Below are positions 1 to 4,108 of a stretch of 16,665 nucleotides of DNA, in pieces (the stretch's first letter is position 1; each line of letters begins with the position of its first letter). The DNA is from an uncultured Alphaproteobacteria bacterium (lineage in GTDB: Bacteria; Pseudomonadota; Alphaproteobacteria; RF32; CAG-239): assembly GCA_910585375.1 (NCBI GenBank), contig CAJUCZ010000033.1, positions 1 through 16,665 on the forward strand. The letters run 5' to 3'. The notes under the pieces were generated by a model that was not told the DNA's origin, ran no database searches, and saw only the letters and a list, made by a program, of their open reading frames with translations. The position numbers and the translations under genes are program-made.

Positions 1-302
1 ATTCGATTGAACAGACGGACAGAGAGGTCATAACCGCTTGGGACGGCAAAATGTATTTTAAGGGCGAAGAACCTGAAAAACCTTATGATTACGCTGAAAA
101 GCGGCGCCAAAACTATCCGGATCTGACTGAACAACTGGACAAGCTGTATCATGATATTGAAGACGGTTTGTTTGGTGATGATGCCAAAACTTCAGAATTT
201 TATCAGGCGCGCAAAAAGATAAAAGAGGCGTATCCCAAACAGGAGGAAGAAATCAATACAGAAATGGAAACAAATTCCGAAGAAGGAGAAGCGGGCGTTT
301 AG
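1..302 (+). CDS. Phage tail-associated protein, C-terminal fragment (5' end outside window)
   Basis: The reading frame is open from the window edge (first full codon at base 3) to TAG at 300-302, giving 99 visible residues. The ATG at 51 is therefore probably internal. A segment beginning ITAWDGKMYFKGEEPEKPY is followed by NYPDLTEQLDKLYHD and then KIKEAYPK. The order 'YPxxxxQLDxLYHDxxxG ... YPK' is typical of short C-terminal modules in phage tail-fibre or tail-assembly proteins; this is family knowledge recalled by pattern, not searched. The tail after that is very acidic (EEEINTEMETNSEEGEAG). The lysis-type genes that follow support a prophage origin. The precise structural role cannot be told from this fragment. 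Confidence 0.6.
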   Translation, partial: SIEQTDREVITAWDGKMYFKGEEPEKPYDYAEKRRQNYPDLTEQLDKLYHDIEDGLFGDDAKTSEFYQARKKIKEAYPKQEEEINTEMETNSEEGEAGV

Positions 303-313
303 CCCGCTTTTTT
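289..313 (+). terminator. Intrinsic terminator overlapping the stop codon of the phage tail gene
   Basis: Stem AAGCGGGC (289-296), loop GTTTA (297-301), stem GCCCGCTT (302-309), T-tract to 313. The TAG stop codon (300-302) lies in the loop and the first base of the 3' arm, so a ribosome terminating there would cover the hairpin. The next gene starts only 16 bases after the T-tract, so partial termination or read-through is plausible. Confidence 0.75.
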
Positions 314-328
314 CTGAAAGGAGAAAAC

Positions 329-574
329 ATGGATTGGGGACTGGTTACCGGAATGGCGGCGCTTTGCGGCGTTGTCGTCAATTTTATCCGGATAGGCCGT
401 TGGCAGGGCAGTATTGAAACCCGCGTCGACAAGATAGAACAAAACTTTGACAAGCAGGATATCCGGTTGGAAAACCTGACAACGTCAATCAACGAACAAA
501 ATAAAATTCTGACCAAAATTGAAGTCAAACTTGATTTGATTTTTAAAGAAAACAAAGTAAAGGAAAGACGATGA
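329..574 (+). CDS. Small phage membrane/coiled-coil protein, XhlA-like
   Basis: An 81-residue protein with one hydrophobic helix near the N-terminus (about residues 3-22), followed by a long heptad-like amphipathic stretch (about 27-75, with IETRVDKIEQNFDKQ and LTKIEVKLDLIF). A single N-terminal membrane segment plus coiled coil is the layout of XhlA/hemolysin-like and other phage holin-accessory proteins. A strong Shine-Dalgarno (AAAGGAGAAAAC) precedes the ATG. Its stop overlaps the next gene's start (ATGA, 571-574), implying translational coupling in a lysis-type operon. The function is inferred from architecture and neighbours; no catalytic motif is visible. Confidence 0.6.
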   Translation: MDWGLVTGMAALCGVVVNFIRIGRWQGSIETRVDKIEQNFDKQDIRLENLTTSINEQNKILTKIEVKLDLIFKENKVKERR

Positions 575-708
575 AAAAACTAAAACGTTTGCGCCGTCTG
601 CTGCTTTTGGCAGCAGCTATGACGCTTGTCGCAGTATCATTGCTGTATCCGCAACATGCCGAAAGTGTGGCGCGCGCTTTTTCTCTCATTATCGGAGCGG
701 GAATATGA
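571..708 (+). CDS. 45-aa single-pass membrane peptide (holin-like candidate)
   Basis: The ATG at 571 overlaps the previous stop, and the TGA at 706-708 overlaps the next start (ATGA at both junctions). A purine-rich Shine-Dalgarno (AAAGGAAAG) lies just upstream. The product starts with a strongly basic segment (MKKLKRLRR), followed by one hydrophobic helix (about residues 10-26) and a second mildly hydrophobic C-terminus (SLIIGAGI). Size, charge pattern and position between an XhlA-like gene and spanin-like genes fit a tiny holin or other phage membrane peptide. There is no sequence family I can name. The good RBS and double overlap make it a real gene rather than a chance frame. Confidence 0.55.
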   Translation: MKKLKRLRRLLLLAAAMTLVAVSLLYPQHAESVARAFSLIIGAGI

Positions 709-911
709 TACGGCTGCTGCTGTGGCTTTCCGGCGTGGCTGCCGCCTGTGTGCTGAGTTATCAGCTCGGGCGCAGCCATAGCCGGCTTCAAACCGTAACC
801 AAAGAAATAGAGGTAATAAAATATGTTTCTGCCCAATGTCATAAAATTTCGGCGCAGCCTAATCTGGAGCGCAATGCTTTGCTTGAGCTCATGCGCCGCG
901 GACAGCTCTGA
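705..911 (+). CDS. Inner-membrane spanin-like protein (Rz/LysB-like)
   Basis: A 68-residue protein with an uncleaved N-terminal membrane anchor (about residues 3-20, LLLWLSGVAAACVLSYQLG) and a short charged, helical periplasmic domain ending in ERNALLELMRRGQL. It starts in a 4-base overlap with the upstream gene. The next gene begins inside it in another frame (at 823), which is the classical nested arrangement of Rz/Rz1 and P2 lysB/lysC pairs. i-Spanins span the periplasm with the outer-membrane partner and fuse the membranes at the end of lysis. This one is shorter than typical Rz (about 150 aa), so the assignment rests mainly on gene architecture. Confidence 0.6.
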   Translation: MIRLLLWLSGVAAACVLSYQLGRSHSRLQTVTKEIEVIKYVSAQCHKISAQPNLERNALLELMRRGQL

Positions 912-1056
912 GCTTTGTCCGGTTTTTCCTCTGGCCGGTGAACGCGTAGCCTCGGAACTTCAACAAGCCGGATATCAGGAATATAAATACACATGGGAGT
1001 GGATCGGGCGCTTGGAGAAGCTAAAACGCCAACTGGATTTATGCAGGATTAATTAA
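823..1056 (+). CDS. Outer-membrane lipoprotein spanin-like protein (Rz1/LysC-like), nested in the preceding gene
   Basis: A 77-residue protein whose start lies within the i-spanin gene in another frame; the overlap is 89 bases. GAGGT sits at a good distance before the ATG. The N-terminus has basic residues, a hydrophobic segment and a lipobox-like LSSC (residues 21-24), so Cys24 would be the lipidated residue. The mature part contains CPVFPLAGE, then WEWIGRLEKLKRQLDLC, resembling the W-x-W..RL..L..QL endings of LysC-like proteins. o-Spanins are lipoproteins of the outer membrane that complex with the i-spanin. No recognisable endolysin is present in the window. Confidence 0.6.
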   Translation: MFLPNVIKFRRSLIWSAMLCLSSCAADSSELCPVFPLAGERVASELQQAGYQEYKYTWEWIGRLEKLKRQLDLCRIN

Positions 1057-1081
1057 GTATTAACCGAAACGGCAGTATAAT
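1053..1081 (+). promoter_or_regulatory. Putative sigma70 promoter of the TPR-methyltransferase, leaderless type
   Basis: A perfect -10 hexamer TATAAT (1076-1081) lies 6 bases before the ATG at 1088. A weak -35 TTAAGT (1053-1058) is 17 bases upstream of it. The expected start of transcription, about 7 bases after the -10, coincides with the A of the ATG. No Shine-Dalgarno is seen before that ATG. Together this suggests a leaderless mRNA. Confidence 0.45.
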
Positions 1082-1087
1082 AAAAAA

Positions 1088-2404
1088 ATGGAAAATTCTG
1101 ATCAAAAAAGTTATCACGCACTTGCTTTGGATGCGTACCGCAACGGCAACTACCCGCGTGCGCTGCACTTTGCTTTGAGCGGATTAAAACAAACGCCGGA
1201 TAATGCCGATTTGCTCTGCGATTGCGGCAGCGCATATTTCATGCTCGGCAATTATGACAAGGCTGAAAGCTACTACCGCAACGCCTGGGTGCTCATGCCT
1301 GCTTCCGAGATGGTTAATATCAATCTGCTGAACGTTGACTACACGCGCCGCCGTTATGAGTCTGCATTGCAAAAAGCCGTGCAGATTCTTAAAAAAAATC
1401 CCGACAGCGCCGAAACACTGCTGATTGTGGGATCAATTTATTTTGAACAAGGCAGATATGAAGACGCCATGCGCTATCTGACACGGGTGCTTGCCATTAA
1501 TCCCGAGGCTTTTTGGGCATTGAACTATATGGGGCAGTGTGCGGAAAAGACCGGAGATTTTGAGGCCGCTCTGGAATACGGACTGCGGGCGGCAGAGGTC
1601 GGTGGCGAGGATTCGCAACATATTAACTATGCCTATACGCTCTATGAATGCAGCTTGGAAATCGGTCAGGAAAAGGTAATGCCGTATGCCGAAAAATGGC
1701 TGGATTCTTTTTCCGAAAATCCGATCGTTCAATATGCCGTTGCGGCATTAAAAAATGATATTGCGGCAAAGGCGTCAAACAAAGTTTATGTTCAAAAAGT
1801 TTTTGATTACTTTGCGGATTCTTTTGAAGAGTCTCTCAAAAATCTGGGTTATCGCGTGCCGGAATGTATTGACGGATTCTTAAAGCGTTTTTACGGTTGG
1901 AAACTGTTCCGCAATTTGGAAATTCTCGATGTCGGCTGCGGTACCGGCTGGCTGGGCGGATATCTGGCAAAATATGTCGGCAAAGGGCATATTTACGGTG
2001 TGGACCTGTCTGTCGAAATGCTGAAAAAAGCCCGTGATAAAAATGTTTATTCCGGTTTGTATTGCGATGATGTTCTGCATTTTCTGGAAGGGCGTTTTGC
2101 CTGTCTGGACCTGATTACGGCGGCGGATGTTTTTATTTATTTCGGCAGCTTGGATTCGCTGTTTGCAAAACTGTATCAGGCCTTGAAAACAGGCGGGCGG
2201 GTTATCTTTTCAATTTCTCAAAATCAGACTAATGAGCGCGATTATTATCTGCACGCTTCCGGCCGATTTCAGCATAGCTGGAATTATGTGACTCATGTCT
2301 TGCAAAAAAACGGATTCCATTTGGAAAAAGTCAAAGAAGAGGTGCTGAGGTATGAGGGCGGCGAACCTGTAAAAGGCTGGATTCTTTCTGCCCGAAAAAG
2401 ATAA
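1088..2404 (+). CDS. TPR-repeat protein with C-terminal class I SAM-dependent methyltransferase domain
   Basis: A 438-residue two-domain protein. Residues about 9-190 form roughly five tetratricopeptide-type helical pairs (for example GNYPRALHFALSGLKQTPDN, GNYDKAESYYRNAW, GRYEDAMRYLTRVLAINPE). A linker with KVFDYFADSFEESLKNLGY (around 235-255) is a hallmark of this TPR-methyltransferase family in proteobacteria. The Rossmann methyltransferase follows: motif I ILDVGCGTG (279-287), an acidic GVDLS motif for the SAM ribose, and a KLYQALKTGGRVIFSIS post-motif. The substrate is unknown. The N-terminal TPRs probably bind a protein partner. It follows the phage lysis genes by about 30 bases but has its own putative promoter. 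The family is common on chromosomes, so it may mark the end of the prophage segment rather than be phage cargo. Confidence 0.8.
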   Translation: MENSDQKSYHALALDAYRNGNYPRALHFALSGLKQTPDNADLLCDCGSAYFMLGNYDKAESYYRNAWVLMPASEMVNINLLNVDYTRRRYESALQKAVQILKKNPDSAETLLIVGSIYFEQGRYEDAMRYLTRVLAINPEAFWALNYMGQCAEKTGDFEAALEYGLRAAEVGGEDSQHINYAYTLYECSLEIGQEKVMPYAEKWLDSFSENPIVQYAVAALKNDIAAKASNKVYVQKVFDYFADSFEESLKNLGYRVPECIDGFLKRFYGWKLFRNLEILDVGCGTGWLGGYLAKYVGKGHIYGVDLSVEMLKKARDKNVYSGLYCDDVLHFLEGRFACLDLITAADVFIYFGSLDSLFAKLYQALKTGGRVIFSISQNQTNERDYYLHASGRFQHSWNYVTHVLQKNGFHLEKVKEEVLRYEGGEPVKGWILSARKR

Positions 2405-2446
2405 TTTTCAGATGCTTTGAAAACTCAAAATATCCGGAAAATCTGC

Positions 2447-2474
2447 TTGCAAATTTTTTAGATTCGTTTATGAT
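2447..2474 (+). promoter_or_regulatory. Promoter of structured RNA/HTH locus 1
   Basis: TTGCAA (2447-2452), a 16-base spacer, TATGAT (2469-2474). The same hexamers with the same 16-base spacing occur at locus 2 (10995-11022). The surrounding segment AATCYGCTTGCAAATTTTT is nearly identical in both loci, so the -35 region may also carry an operator. Expected transcription start is near 2481. Confidence 0.75.
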
Positions 2475-2480
2475 GAGCCT

Positions 2481-2639
2481 TGCAGTCAGGAGGCTGACTG
2501 TGGTGTCTAGAAAACATCTTGTAAACTATGTTCCACTTTGGGTGGAGCGCCGGAAATAAGCCGCTTTGCGGACGAATCAAGGTGACTGTCTAGCACAGTT
2601 TTTCAGCTCCGCCACCCTTTAATCGGGTGGTTTTGTTTT
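2481..2639 (+). ncRNA. Structured leader/small RNA upstream of HTH gene, copy 1 (unrecognised class)
   Basis: Stems readable from the sequence: P1 CAGTCAG/CTGACTG (2483-2489/2494-2500, loop GAGG); P2 GGTGT/ACATC (2502-2506/2514-2518); a local hairpin TCCAC/GTGGA (2532-2536/2542-2546) competing with a long-range stem P3 GGTGGAGC/GCTCCGCC (2541-2548/2606-2613). Inside P3 are P4 CGCC/GGTG (2548-2551/2581-2584), P5 CCGC/GCGG (2561-2564/2568-2571) and P6 ACTGT/ACAGT (2585-2589/2595-2599). An intrinsic terminator forms the 3' end. The same ordered stems occur in copy 2 with compensatory changes, notably P1 A-U to C-G, P4 CGCC/GGTG to GCGG/CCGT, and P5 CCGC/GCGG to TGCG/CGCA. AAATAAG and ACGAAT flank P5 in both copies. 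I do not recognise a known riboswitch, 6S or tmRNA pattern. Confidence 0.75.
2611..2639 (+). terminator. Intrinsic terminator ending RNA copy 1, before the HTH ORF
   Basis: Stem CCACCC (2612-2617), loop TTTAATC, stem GGGTGG (2625-2630), then TTTTGTTTT (2631-2639). It lies between the promoter and the ORF, so either a free RNA of about 158 nt is made or expression of the ORF needs read-through. Its 5' arm touches the 3' strand of stem P3 (2606-2613). Confidence 0.85.
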
Positions 2640-2648
2640 AACAAAATA

Positions 2649-2667
2649 GTGGAGCGAAAATAAAATG
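2649..2667 (+). promoter_or_regulatory. RBS of HTH gene 1, complementary to a segment of the leader RNA
   Basis: GTGGAGC (2649-2655) contains the Shine-Dalgarno GGAG, 10 bases before the ATG. It repeats the leader segment GGTGGAGC (2541-2548) and can pair over 7 bases (one U-G) with GCTCCGC at 2606-2612. The RBS could therefore be sequestered when the leader's own P3 stem is open. Confidence 0.5.
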
Positions 2668-2925
2668 TTATCAAGAAAATATAGAAAAGAATGGTATAAG
2701 ACCTTCCGGAGTTATTGCAATAAAGAATTGAACCGGATGATGACGGAACAGGGTTTAACAAGTACGGAACTAGCGGATCATATAGATTTTTTTGAAGGCC
2801 GGATAGAAAAATTAAAAAGAAATACCAGCCATGTGAGAATGGAAGAATATGTGTATCTGTTTTCATTTCTGGATAAAGTGTTTGAAATAAAACTTGTCGA
2901 CGCCAAAGATTATCCTTGGCAGTAA
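2665..2925 (+). CDS. Small XRE/HTH-like protein, partner of RNA copy 1
   Basis: An 86-residue basic protein. The central part reads as a helix-turn-helix of the XRE type: ELNRMMTEQGLTSTELADHI (helix 1 to recognition region, about 25-45), then FFEGRIEKLKRNTSHVRMEEYVYLFSFLD. The C-terminal strand-like FEIKLVDAKDYPW parallels IDLRLVTPDK in the second locus protein; otherwise the two proteins are quite different. The start is fixed by the GGAG and by position after the terminator. A terminator follows directly. A DNA-binding role, possibly autoregulatory at the conserved promoter, is inferred. RNA binding, or a toxin/antitoxin-like function with the upstream RNA, is also possible. Confidence 0.7.
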   Translation: MLSRKYRKEWYKTFRSYCNKELNRMMTEQGLTSTELADHIDFFEGRIEKLKRNTSHVRMEEYVYLFSFLDKVFEIKLVDAKDYPWQ

Positions 2926-2929
2926 TAAA

Positions 2930-2956
2930 AAAGCGGGAGTTTTCTCCCGCTTTTTT
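2930..2956 (+). terminator. Intrinsic terminator after HTH gene 1
   Basis: AAAGCGGGAG / CTCCCGCTTT (about 2930-2939/2944-2953) with a TTTT loop and T-tract to 2956. Confidence 0.9.
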
Positions 2957-3050
2957 ATTTTTCTCCTGAAACACATCCTCCCCATCCGGTACGGTTTGGG
3001 CGCCCTTTGCGAATAGCTTAGGTTTTGGAGCAAAAACCGAAAATGAAGCA

Positions 3051-3079
3051 CCCCACCCCTCAAGCCTGAGGGGGTGGGG
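3051..3079 (+). repeat. Strong G/C inverted repeat (REP-like hairpin)
   Basis: CCCCACCCCTCA (3051-3062) pairs with TGAGGGGGTGGGG (3067-3079), leaving one bulged G and an AGCC loop. No T-tract follows, so it is not a typical terminator. A weaker hairpin GGTTTT/AAAACC sits just upstream (3021-3026/3033-3038). It is the first of several palindromes in the non-coding stretch 2957-3658. Confidence 0.65.
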
Positions 3080-3102
3080 GAGTTGACCCGCCCATTAACG
3101 AG

Positions 3103-3220
3103 TACTTCTTAGTCTTTGTGAAAAAGAGGAAATTAAAAACACATTGTGTTTTCTTGCCGTCTTAGCCTTGCGCTTAGACGGCCTGAACTTTTTCACGAAG
3201 ACTTAGAAAACGAGTTCAGG
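3103..3220 (+). repeat. Nested inverted repeats (imperfect 16-bp outer arms)
   Basis: The outer arm AGTCTTTGTGAAAAAG (ending near 3126) pairs with CTTTTTCACGAAGACT (from 3188), with one mismatch. Within it are AAAACACA/TGTGTTTT (3136-3143/3145-3152) and GCCGTCTTAG/CTTAGACGGC (3156-3165/3173-3182). A competing stem, CCTGAAC/GTTCAGG (3182-3188/3214-3220), uses part of the same sequence. The whole could fold into a long cruciform or RNA hairpin. No ORF of worth is inside. Confidence 0.6.
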
Positions 3221-3234
3221 GCTAGCTTTTTTGT

Positions 3235-3262
3235 GCTACTTTTGTAGCATGACAAAAGTAGC
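3235..3262 (+). repeat. Perfect 11-bp palindrome GCTACTTTTGT/ACAAAAGTAGC
   Basis: GCTACTTTTGT (3235-3245), loop AGCATG, ACAAAAGTAGC (3252-3262), with no mismatches. It resembles dispersed intergenic palindromes of the 'GCTACTTTTGT' kind seen in many bacterial genomes and stands directly before the purine-rich tract. Confidence 0.65.
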
Positions 3263-3289
3263 GAAAAGAAAATACCAACTCTATAAAGA

Positions 3290-3600
3290 AACCAAAACCC
3301 GAAAATAAAAAAAGAAAGGCCGCGGCAAACGGGACAAGGGGGCGGGAGAGAAAAGGAAAAGAAGGTAGCGGGGAGTGTGGAAAGAGAGGAAAAAACGGAG
3401 TGAGAAAAGGGAACGGGACGGGAAGCGGAAAATAAACAGGGGCGGAGAAAGATTGAAGAACAAACGGGGAGATAAGAGAAAGGAAGGAGAGGGAAGGAGA
3501 GAGAAGGAGGGAGAAAAAAAGATGAAACGGAGAAAATAAAAGCAGAAAAAAGAGATATAAAACCCAGAAAAAGAAAGGATGAATTTTAGAGCGGAGGAAA
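3290..3600 (+). other. Non-coding, highly purine-rich (G+A) tract
   Basis: By direct count, bases 3301-3540 contain about 28 pyrimidines in 240, roughly 88% purine on the plus strand; 3481-3540 has only 3 pyrimidines in 60. There is no long plus-strand reading frame. The minus-strand frame across it encodes only low-complexity Phe/Ser/Leu/Pro/Arg sequence and has no plausible RBS, so I treat it as non-coding. Such asymmetry can favour triplex or R-loop structures; that is inference. Confidence 0.6.
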
Positions 3601-3601
3601 T

Positions 3602-3633
3602 AAAAATACCCGATGACGACACCGGGTATTTTT
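3602..3633 (-). terminator. Intrinsic terminator of the DUF2934-like gene (possibly bidirectional)
   Basis: AATACCCG (3605-3612) / CGGGTATT (3623-3630), with T residues on both strands. On the minus strand it follows the stop codon of the gene at 3659-3895 by about 28 bases. Confidence 0.75.
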
Positions 3634-3658
3634 CAAACAATTTTGCTTCGGAAAAAGA

Positions 3659-3895
3659 CTATTTTGAAGTCTTTTTAGAAGAAGAACTGCTGCTTTTTTT
3701 CGAGCTTGCAGAAGAAGTTTTTTTGCAAGATGAAGAAGAGCATTTTTTGCTGGAAGAACCAGAGTTTTTGTTGCTGTACAATTGCTCAATAGCCATAGCC
3801 CAGTGCTGGGATTCCATACCGGACGGGCAGCCGGCGTTTTGCCAAATGTAATATGCAGCTTCTCTGATCGCATTTTCATTATAATTATTAGCCAT
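3659..3895 (-). CDS. DUF2934-like small protein with Ser/Lys-rich repeat tail
   Basis: The start is ATG at 3895 (product begins MANNYNENAIREAAYYIW), preceded by AGGAG at good spacing; the longer frame start at 3928 lacks such support. The product has 78 residues. Residues about 9-38 (IREAAYYIWQNAGCPSG, then HWAMAIEQL) match the DUF2934 pattern 'IRxxAYxxWxxxGxPxGxxxxHWxxAxxxL', a short domain of unknown function in proteobacteria. Residues about 41-78 are built almost only from Ser and Lys (SSSKK, CKKTSS, SSKKSSSSSSKK), a histone-H1-like disordered basic tail that would suit nucleic-acid or polyanion binding. It has its own promoter, divergent from the glycogen operon, and a terminator. Confidence 0.8.
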   Translation of the reverse strand: MANNYNENAIREAAYYIWQNAGCPSGMESQHWAMAIEQLYSNKNSGSSSKKCSSSSCKKTSSASSKKSSSSSSKKTSK

Positions 3896-3937
3896 AATAT
3901 AACTCCTGAAAATAAAATTTTTTACCAATCACCAATT

Positions 3938-3965
3938 AATATATACGCAAAATTTTATACGTCAA
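3938..3965 (-). promoter_or_regulatory. Promoter of the DUF2934-like gene
   Basis: On the minus strand, TTGACG (complement of 3960-3965), 16 bases, TATATT (complement of 3938-3943). It is followed by an A/T-rich leader and the AGGAG of the gene. Confidence 0.6.
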
Positions 3966-4025
3966 TATCTAAAAGTTTGAATTTGTTAAATATGTAAAAT
4001 AAACTTGATTTCTGCATTAAAATTG

Positions 4026-4054
4026 TTGCAAAAATAATTAATAGATTTTATAGA
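4026..4054 (+). promoter_or_regulatory. Putative promoter of the glgB-glgX-malQ operon
   Basis: TTGCAA (4026-4031), 17 bases, TATAGA (4049-4054). An alternative -10, TATGAT, is at 4059-4064. The region 3966-4108 is very A/T-rich. The -35 matches those of the two RNA/HTH promoters. Confidence 0.45.
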
Positions 4055-4108
4055 TAAATATGATGATTTTTTAATCTGATTTTTTAGTATTTTATACGAG
4101 GTATATTT

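Noticed and set aside
2481..2639. Assignment of the RNA to 6S RNA, tmRNA, a retron msr or an IscB-type omega RNA
   Set aside because: No long central-bulge hairpin, no tRNA-like ends or tag frame, no reverse transcriptase and no nuclease gene nearby.
3281..3640. 119-codon minus-strand frame across the purine-rich tract
   Set aside because: It encodes low-complexity Phe/Ser/Leu/Pro/Arg sequence that is simply the read-out of a pyrimidine-rich strand, and it has no convincing RBS.
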